Source: an uncultured Clostridiaceae bacterium (GTDB taxonomy: Bacteria > Bacillota > Clostridia > TANB77 > CAG-508). From it: a DNA stretch of 11,330 nt. The DNA is taken from positions 1 to 11,330 of the forward strand of contig CATZDQ010000037.1 of the NCBI GenBank assembly GCA_958417695.1. The letters run 5' to 3'. Within the stretch, counting starts at the first letter, position 1; every line of letters starts with the position of its first letter. Below, piece after piece: positions 7,018-11,330 of the stretch. A program made the translations under genes and the position numbers. The notes below the pieces were generated by a model. The model was not told the origin of the DNA and ran no database searches. It saw only the letters and a list, made by a program, of their open reading frames with translations.

Positions 7018-7877
7018 TTTTTTACTTCCCCCTTACTACAAATTATCATCATTTCTTCAATCGTTGGTTTATCCAATGCCTCCACTTGATATTTCCTTTG
7101 GAATATTTGTTTATCTTCTACTAGTACATCATATTCATATTTATTTTTCTTATAATAAACATAATCTTGATTTTCTATTTTCTCAAATTCTTCTTTTGTA
7201 CATCTATAAATACCATACTGTTCTAACAAAATGTCCTTTTCTTTAGATAAAATAATTTGCCCATTCTTTACAAAGGTTATATAGTCTGCTAGATGTTCTA
7301 AATCAGAGGTTATATGTGTAGATATGAGAATTGCTTTTTGTTCATCTGTGATAAATTCACGAAAAATGTCCAAGATTTCATAACGTACAACCGGGTCTAA
7401 TCCAGAAGTTGGCTCATCCAATAATAATAGTTGTGGATGATGAGACATTGCTGTTATAATTTTTAATTTCATTTTCATACCACTAGAGAATTCTTTTATC
7501 ATTTTATTTTTTGGTAATTGAAATGTTTGTAAATACTGTTCGTATAGTTTCTCATCCCAATTTTTATAAAAATTTTTCATAATTTTGCCAACCGCTATTG
7601 GTGTTAAATATTCGGATAAAAAGCTATCATCCCATACCACTCCTAATTGTTCTTTTATTTCTTTTTCCTTTTGAATATGGTCTAATCCCATGATTTTTAT
7701 ACTTCCTGTTTTTTTGTTAATTTCATTTAATATTATCTTCATTATAGTGGTTTTTCCGGCTCCATTTTCTCCTACTAATCCCATAACACAGCCTTTTGGA
7801 ATAGTCAAATTAATATCTTTTAGTGAAAAACCTACATAGTCTTTACTAACCCCTTTTAGTTCTAACATATTTTCCAT
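7014..7877 (-). CDS. ABC transporter ATP-binding protein, YtrB/BcrA type
   Basis: The nucleotide-binding domain is complete. Numbering from the longer possible start at 7883, Walker A is GENGAGKTT (38-46), the signature is FSSGMK (132-137), Walker B is LLLLDEP (152-158) with the catalytic Glu157, the D-loop is SGLDP and the switch His is 190. The Q-loop position reads GVVWDDSFL and lacks the usual Gln, a trait I know from YtrB-like relatives, which have a similar V(F/W)D(D/E) sequence. Residues 215-289 are a C-terminal extension seen in this group. I place the start at the third codon (ATG at 7877) because AGGAGG ends 7 nt before it; the upstream ATG at 7883, which overlaps the regulator stop, has almost no spacing. 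It energises the adjacent permease and sits between it and the GntR regulator in one operon. Confidence 0.92.
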   Translation of the reverse strand: MENMLELKGVSKDYVGFSLKDINLTIPKGCVMGLVGENGAGKTTIMKIILNEINKKTGSIKIMGLDHIQKEKEIKEQLGVVWDDSFLSEYLTPIAVGKIMKNFYKNWDEKLYEQYLQTFQLPKNKMIKEFSSGMKMKLKIITAMSHHPQLLLLDEPTSGLDPVVRYEILDIFREFITDEQKAILISTHITSDLEHLADYITFVKNGQIILSKEKDILLEQYGIYRCTKEEFEKIENQDYVYYKKNKYEYDVLVEDKQIFQRKYQVEALDKPTIEEMMIICSKGEVKK

Positions 7878-7879
7878 TT

Positions 7880-8257
7880 TCATTCCTCCTCCATTAAAAT
7901 AGTTAGTATATCTTCTATCTCTTCTTTACTAATTTTACTAATTTTAGCCACTTCTACTACTTGGCTTAATAAGTTTTCTACTTTTCTTAATTGTTCTTCT
8001 CTAATTAATTCTATATTTTTATTGGCTACAAAACACCCCTGTCCTTGCCTAGTTTGTATAAAGCCTTCTCTTTCTAATTCTTCATAGGCTCGTTTAGTAG
8101 TAATAACACTGATTCTTAAATCTTTAGCTAAGTTTCGTATAGAAGGCAGGCATTGTCCCGGTTTTAGTTCATCTGCTATAATTTTATTTTTAATTTGTTC
8201 TTTGATTTGTTCATATATTGGTCGGTCTATTGCATTACGAATAATAATTTCCATCAT
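7880..8257 (-). CDS. GntR-family regulator, YtrA subfamily
   Basis: The protein has 125 residues, typical of the short YtrA branch that has a winged-helix domain and only a small C-terminal dimerisation segment. Residues 12-78 match the GntR domain: RPIYEQIKEQIKNKIIADELKPGQCLPSIR, then the HTH LAKDLRISVITTKRAYEELEREGF and the wing IQTRQGQGCFV. Residues 80-125 form two acidic helices. It is the first gene of the operon, with its stop fused to the ribosome site of the ATPase gene. The start could be either of two adjacent ATG codons (8257 or 8254); AGGAAG upstream is 4 nt from the first and 7 nt from the second. The expected role is repression of its own operon through the symmetric site at 8314-8332, relieved by envelope stress; the relief signal is inferred from relatives. 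Confidence 0.92.
   Translation of the reverse strand: MMEIIIRNAIDRPIYEQIKEQIKNKIIADELKPGQCLPSIRNLAKDLRISVITTKRAYEELEREGFIQTRQGQGCFVANKNIELIREEQLRKVENLLSQVVEVAKISKISKEEIEDILTILMEEE
7884..7892 (-). promoter_or_regulatory. Ribosome binding site that decides the ATPase start
   Basis: The minus strand reads GGAGGAGGA directly against the ATG at 7883. With the core AGGAGG at 7885-7890, that ATG is only 1 nt away, while the ATG at 7877 is 7 nt away. The site also encodes the last Glu codons of the GntR gene, so translation of the two genes is linked. Confidence 0.65.
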
Positions 8258-8313
8258 TCTTCTTCCTATCTCTTTTTTATTTTTATGGATGTTTTTATCT
8301 TTTTTGTTTTATT

Positions 8314-8332
8314 GTATATATACAGTATATAC
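8314..8332. promoter_or_regulatory. Candidate YtrA-type operator over the -10 box
   Basis: GTATATATACAGTATATAC has perfect 7-bp arms (8314-8320 and 8326-8332) around a 5-bp centre. It fully covers the -10 hexamer at 8324-8329, so a bound dimer would block open-complex formation. GntR-family proteins of this subfamily bind AT-rich palindromes of similar size, which supports autoregulation. Confidence 0.65.
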
Positions 8333-8352
8333 AGTTTATTTTCTTTTGTCAA
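8324..8352 (-). promoter_or_regulatory. Promoter of the GntR-ABC operon
   Basis: On the minus strand a perfect TTGACA (8347-8352) and TATACT (8324-8329) are 17 nt apart, close to the ideal sigma-A promoter. The start would lie near 8317, leaving a leader of about 60 nt. A strong promoter with an operator over its -10 box is the classical design of a tightly repressed operon. Confidence 0.85.
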
Positions 8353-8373
8353 TACTTATAGATTAGATTTTTG

Positions 8374-8420
8374 AAAAAGAAAAAATGATAACTGTACATA
8401 GCGTAACGATTATCATTTTT
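8374..8420 (-). terminator. Intrinsic terminator after the metallopeptidase gene
   Basis: AAAAATGATAA (8381-8391) and its exact complement (8410-8420) form an 11-bp stem with an 18-nt loop. On the minus strand it is followed by TTTTTTCTTTTT. It lies 24 bp after the stop at 8445, just before the GntR promoter, and insulates that operon. Confidence 0.75.
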
Positions 8421-8444
8421 AATTTTAATTATACTTTTTTAATT

Positions 8445-9176
8445 TTATAGCATCATCTGTGTTTGGTTCTTCTTTAACCACTGATTCCTAATATCATAAT
8501 CTGGTAGATATTGTTTTACTAATTGATAAAAATCCTGGCTGTGATTAGGATGTACTATATGGCAGAGTTCATGAACAATAATAGCATCTACTTGTTTTTC
8601 CGGTAACATAATAAGTCTTGCATTGAAATGTAACATTTTTGTTTTAGGAACGCAACTACCATATTTACTAACCGTGTCTCTTACTTTAAAATCGTGATAC
8701 CCTATTTGCGTTTTCTTACTCCAATTAGGTAATTTTTCCAAAAGCATTTCTTCTGTTTGTATCTTAAATTGTTTTTTTACAGCACTATCTATCTGTAGTT
8801 TTCTTTTTTGCCCTGTTAGATTTCTTGGAACAGTTATCTGAAATTGCTTACTTTTTTCATCTATCTGTATATATACATCAGATTCTTGTGTATCTTTTAT
8901 TACAACACAATACCTTTCTCCTGTATATAAAATAGACTCTCCTGTATACCAATGTTTTATTTTATCATTCTCATAAGAGATAATTTCACAATATTGTTTG
9001 TAGATAGCCTCTTCGTTTTTATGAATCATTTTCATGAGTTTTAATTGTGAAAAGTATTTTGGCTTACTAACTTGTAGAATATCTCCTTTAAAATATAATT
9101 TCACTCGATTGGTGTTTTGATAATTTCTAATTCTAATAGGAATTTCTTTGTCTTTTACCTTGATATACGCTTCCAA
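8445..9176 (-). CDS. YgjP-like zinc metallopeptidase (DUF45/WLM-like, M48-type fold)
   Basis: At 243 residues this matches the YgjP/DUF45 family. Residues 10-60 have the family's N-terminal pattern (IRIRNYQNTNRVKLYFKGDILQVS). The active site is visible: HELCH at 202-206 with His202 and His206 as zinc ligands and Glu203 as catalytic base, followed by the NHSQDFY stretch whose His212 is the likely third ligand. The preceding VSKYGSC (169-175) corresponds to the family's usual R/K-WGSC motif, with Tyr in place of Trp. There is no signal peptide or membrane helix, so it should be cytoplasmic; cellular substrates are not known for the family. The start is a TTG (9174-9176), supported by AGGAAG 8 nt upstream; no ATG exists before codon 48. 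I see no convincing promoter directly upstream, so it may once have been transcribed with the decayed gene at 9213-9323. Confidence 0.88.
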   Translation of the reverse strand: MEAYIKVKDKEIPIRIRNYQNTNRVKLYFKGDILQVSKPKYFSQLKLMKMIHKNEEAIYKQYCEIISYENDKIKHWYTGESILYTGERYCVVIKDTQESDVYIQIDEKSKQFQITVPRNLTGQKRKLQIDSAVKKQFKIQTEEMLLEKLPNWSKKTQIGYHDFKVRDTVSKYGSCVPKTKMLHFNARLIMLPEKQVDAIIVHELCHIVHPNHSQDFYQLVKQYLPDYDIRNQWLKKNQTQMML

Positions 9177-9212
9177 TATTTTAACTTCCTTACTTTATCT
9201 TTTATAATAATT

Positions 9213-9323
9213 TTATGTTCCTAATTCTTCTGCTACTCTGGTAGCCGTTCTTTCTATAAATGTCTCTATATATGGCATAGTAAATATCTCCATTTCTTTT
9301 CCAGATATTTGCTTTAAGAATTC
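9213..9323 (-). pseudogene. Decayed C-terminal fragment of an unidentified protein
   Basis: The minus strand encodes 36 residues (EFLKQISGKEMEIFTMPYIE followed by TFIERTATRVAEELGT) ending in TAA at 9213-9215, with an in-frame stop directly upstream at 9324-9326. The composition is that of a real helical C terminus, not random AT-rich translation. Just upstream, other frames give short protein-like pieces (KLEIIEYLS) broken by stops. The pattern suggests a gene inactivated by frameshifts and partial deletion. It loosely recalls the tails of Rpn/PD-(D/E)XK-type proteins, but I cannot assign it. The rest of the 359-bp gap holds only the terminator and hairpin listed separately. Confidence 0.4.
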
Positions 9324-9441
9324 TTACATTTTATGATAAATACTCTATTATTTCCAATTTTTTCTCTTTTTAATATTATGTACTACTTTACACCCTATAT
9401 GTTTATAGCTTTTCTTATGTTACATTCTATCATTAAAACCT

Positions 9442-9472
9442 AAAAAAAGAAAGTGCTTTTTCAAACACTTCC
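9442..9472 (-). terminator. Intrinsic terminator after the pilin-like gene
   Basis: On the minus strand GGAAGTGTTT, a GAAA tetraloop and AAGCACTTTC form a 10-bp stem with two G-U pairs, followed by seven T. It lies about 64 bp after the stop at 9536 and is a textbook Rho-independent terminator for that gene. Confidence 0.85.
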
Positions 9473-9504
9473 AATTAATTTTTGTCTTCAAACATTTTCA
9501 AATT

Positions 9505-9539
9505 TTAAATATATAAGTCCTATGTTCTTATATATTTAA
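9505..9539. repeat. Perfect 13-bp inverted repeat overlapping the stop codon of the pilin-like gene
   Basis: TTAAATATATAAG (9505-9517) and its exact complement (9527-9539) flank a 9-nt loop. The right arm includes the stop codon at 9536-9538. There is no T-run, and a proper terminator stands 33 bp further on, so this hairpin is not needed for termination. Its place directly after a variable-looking C-terminal coding segment is that of the hairpin/cruciform found 3' of DGR variable repeats. Confidence 0.75.
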
Positions 9540-10600
9540 TGTATTAATGCTACACGAAATCCATGTCCATACCTTGCATTTCCATAATGATAATTGAAAG
9601 CACTATCACTACTTTTCGTCCCCAAAAAGTTTCCTCCTCTTATAAAAAAAGGTAAATCTAAAGCTGGATAAATGGATATAGCTTCATCCCATGTGGTCTC
9701 TCCAATACCTTGCTTCGAAATTTCTCTAATGCCATCACCATAAATATATAAATTTGCTTTCCAATTATTACTACTGGCTGTTTCTCGATTTGTATTACTA
9801 TTCTCTATATTGACTTTATCTGTAACATTATTATAAGGATATATCATTGTATATTTTGTACTTTTTTGCTTTAATCCATTACCTTCGTAAGTAAAACTTT
9901 CTCCATAATTTTTTAAATTTTCTTGTCCATTAGCAATATAACTAGCTATTTGTTCAAATACAGTTCCATTTGTATCATAAATACCATAAATATTTCCTGT
10001 AGTACTAGCTAATGTACCGTTCTTTTGGTCCCAAGTATAGATACCATCTATTGCTGTATTTCCTACTGTTTGGTTAATTTTCTCAATTGTTGTATTTTTA
10101 TTTGTTCCTTGCGTATTTCCTGTTGTACAACCTGTTACAGCATATACACTATCAACTCCTGATTTTCCCTGTATATTTGTTCTCATTCTATTACCACTAT
10201 TTAAACTAATATTATCAAGTGCTACTTTTTCTTGTCCAATTCCATATTGGCTGTGGGTTAAATATAATAACATTCCCCATTCACTATTTTTCATTAGATG
10301 ACTTTCTATATCTTGTGTAAATCCATAAATATTTTCATTTTCTGTCATAACCCTTGCTACTTTATATGCATCTTCTACACTGATATAGTTCATTCCATAA
10401 CTAATTCCCTGAAAAGTAGGATATGAAATAGCCGTTTTGTTAGAACCATATATTCCATCTAGCCAATTACGAGCGGTTTGTTCAGAAAGAGTATTTGTTC
10501 CTGCTTCTATTGAAGCTACCCATGAAGTATTGCTTGAATAACTAACGCTACTTGCTTTTACTGGAGCAGAATTATTTCCGACTAGCATAACTTGCTTCAA
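9536..10600 (-). CDS. C-terminal part of the split pilin-like protein: formylglycine-generating-enzyme/C-type-lectin-like domain
   Basis: This frame (354 codons) continues the protein started at 11261. A TTG at 10600 is the nominal start, but there is no ribosome site and residues 1-7 (MKQVMLV) overlap the upstream frame, so real coding probably resumes at GNNSAPVK (residue 8). Residues 60-120 (SYGMNYISVEDAYKVARVM...SHLMKNSEWGMLLYLTHSQYG) match the core of SUMF1/FGE-like proteins, equivalent to the VSWxDAxxYC and LPTEAEWE blocks, without the enzyme's catalytic Cys pair that I can see. Residues 319-351 (IRGGNFLGT...NARYGHGFRVAL) form the RGG...GFR end of this fold. In related proteins the fold works as a ligand-binding scaffold. 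It is Asn/Thr/Ser-rich, as extracellular proteins often are. The last 30 codons look like a DGR variable region (see findings). Confidence 0.75.
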   Translation of the reverse strand: MKQVMLVGNNSAPVKASSVSYSSNTSWVASIEAGTNTLSEQTARNWLDGIYGSNKTAISYPTFQGISYGMNYISVEDAYKVARVMTENENIYGFTQDIESHLMKNSEWGMLLYLTHSQYGIGQEKVALDNISLNSGNRMRTNIQGKSGVDSVYAVTGCTTGNTQGTNKNTTIEKINQTVGNTAIDGIYTWDQKNGTLASTTGNIYGIYDTNGTVFEQIASYIANGQENLKNYGESFTYEGNGLKQKSTKYTMIYPYNNVTDKVNIENSNTNRETASSNNWKANLYIYGDGIREISKQGIGETTWDEAISIYPALDLPFFIRGGNFLGTKSSDSAFNYHYGNARYGHGFRVALIH

Positions 10601-11261
10601 ACTTAGCTACCCAAATGCCAGTTAACTCTCTATCCCATCCACCATTTCTATAATTTATTTTTGTTTCATCGGTAAAAGCTGGATGTACAGTATACCCCGT
10701 ACTTGTATCTACTAATTCATTTTCACCATGACATCTCTTTGCTGTTTGAATTTGCCCATTTTCATCATAATAATTGTCTGTTGTTCCAATTAAAAATTTG
10801 ATATCACATGTTTGATTACTGTTTATTTTATATGCATATCTAGGTATCCATACCCACATACTTCCATCTTCTGTTTGTGCATTTGCCCATTTTTTACTGT
10901 TATAATCATACCAATCTGTTGCACTTACACTACTATCCTTAACTTCCCCTTTCGCACTTTCACTAGGTTCCGTGAATTTGATTGCCTTCATTCCTGCCAT
11001 CAAAGCTGGCTTATTAACACCCTTATCTATAATATAGGTTTGACCAATAGCTTCATCAATCTGTTGTTCTAAACTGGCTAAACCACCTAATTCATCCTTT
11101 TGGCTTTTATCGGTATCTTCTTTAGCTCTTTTTGCCTGTGTGATAATACCATTTTCTCCGACTAATGTATTGATGGCTACGCCTGCTAAAATAATTAAGA
11201 CAATTATCGTAATAATCAATGCAATTAAAGTAACACCCTCTTGTTTTCTTTTTCCTTTCAT
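10572..11261 (-). CDS. Pilin-like (type IV pilin N-terminal) protein, N-terminal part of a frameshifted gene
   Basis: The 229-codon frame starts MKGKRKQEG, then VTLIALIITIIVLIILAGVAI, a type IV prepilin leader with likely peptidase cleavage after Gly9 and a hydrophobic helix at 10-30. Position 5 of the mature protein is Ala14 instead of the usual Glu. Residues 31-70 are a charged alpha-helix (NGIITQAKRAKEDT...LEQQIDEAI) typical of the pilin stalk. Residues 115-227 begin the FGE/lectin-like domain (MWVWIPRYAYKIN; LTGIWVAKFEASYAS). The frame stops at TAA 10572-10574 directly after ASYAS, while the +1 frame continues with GNNSAPVK. Removing one base near 10580 would give a single protein of about 574 residues (1-227 plus residues 8-354 of the next entry). 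GGGAG (11269-11273) lies 7 nt before the ATG. The protein is likely surface-displayed or pilus-incorporated. Confidence 0.82.
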   Translation of the reverse strand: MKGKRKQEGVTLIALIITIIVLIILAGVAINTLVGENGIITQAKRAKEDTDKSQKDELGGLASLEQQIDEAIGQTYIIDKGVNKPALMAGMKAIKFTEPSESAKGEVKDSSVSATDWYDYNSKKWANAQTEDGSMWVWIPRYAYKINSNQTCDIKFLIGTTDNYYDENGQIQTAKRCHGENELVDTSTGYTVHPAFTDETKINYRNGGWDRELTGIWVAKFEASYASRK

Positions 11262-11330
11262 ATTTTTTCTCCCTTTCTTTTTCTTATGTTTTCCATTTTC
11301 TTATTTTTCATACTTTTCTTTGCCAATTTT
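11258..11330 (-). CDS. Possible C-terminal tail of an upstream gene (partial)
   Basis: One minus-strand frame is open from the window edge to a TGA at 11258-11260 that overlaps the pilin ATG as ATGA, the usual form of translational coupling. It would encode a very basic 23-residue tail (KLAKKSMKNKKMENIRKRKG and three more), like a cytoplasmic end of a membrane protein. The stretch is A-rich and short, so chance is a real alternative. No good promoter for the pilin gene is visible in these 69 bp, which mildly supports an upstream co-transcribed gene. Confidence 0.25.
   Translation of the reverse strand, partial: KLAKKSMKNKKMENIRKRKGEKI

Noticed and set aside
7064..7246. Plus-strand frame of 60 codons
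   Set aside because: It is antisense to the ATPase C-terminal extension, with no ribosome site and low-complexity aromatic/aliphatic composition.
10572..10600. Programmed ribosomal frameshift in the pilin-like gene
   Set aside because: There is no slippery heptamer, no adjacent strong hairpin and no internal ribosome site; a simple one-base insertion or sequence error explains the break better.
10812..11072. Plus-strand frame of 86 codons
   Set aside because: It is antisense to the pilin-like gene; the Ile/Cys/Phe-rich composition is typical of a complement reading.

Overview
The window comes from an AT-rich, low-G+C Firmicute, most likely a gut Clostridia-type bacterium. The evidence is the A/T-heavy coding sequence, strong AGGAGG-type ribosome binding sites, classical TTGACA/TATAAT promoters, a YtrA-type GntR/ABC operon, and a pilin-like gene whose hydrophobic N terminus starts GVTLIALIITII, a form common in gut Firmicutes. 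The species cannot be told from the window. No tRNA, rRNA, CRISPR array, transposase or phage module is visible.

Layout. (1) Positions 1-1657, minus strand: an ECF-type sigma factor with a two-helix membrane tail (710-1594), its own promoter, and a downstream partial membrane-anchored protein (1-689) in the same operon. (2) Positions 1682-5403, minus strand: an MMPL/RND-family transporter (3286-5343) and a secreted xxxLxxG heptad-repeat protein (1728-3272), ending in a terminator. They share an intergenic region with a divergent TetR-type regulator (5729-6292, plus). That region holds back-to-back promoters and two inverted repeats, so TetR control of the transporter is likely. (3) Positions 6293-6359: a 21-bp perfect palindrome with a nested inner hairpin between convergent genes; it is a terminator and perhaps an interspersed repeat. 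(4) Positions 6364-8352, minus strand: a YtrA-like operon of GntR regulator, ABC ATPase and ABC-2 permease, with a symmetric operator lying over the -10 box of a near-consensus promoter. (5) Positions 8381-9176, minus strand: a YgjP-like zinc metallopeptidase with a TTG start. (6) Positions 9177-9535: no intact gene, but a decayed C-terminal coding remnant, a terminator, and a 13-bp perfect hairpin touching the next stop codon. (7) Positions 9536-11261, minus strand: a pilin-like protein joined to a formylglycine-generating-enzyme/C-type-lectin-like domain, split into two frames by an apparent one-base insertion near 10580.

The most interesting part is region 7. The last ~30 codons have the RGG...GFR layout of diversity-generating retroelement (DGR) target proteins. 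Many codons there could derive from AAT by adenine substitution, and a perfect hairpin follows at once. No reverse transcriptase or template repeat lies in this window, so a DGR link is an inference to be tested. Second in interest are the membrane-tethered sigma factor and the GC-rich palindrome at 6293-6354.
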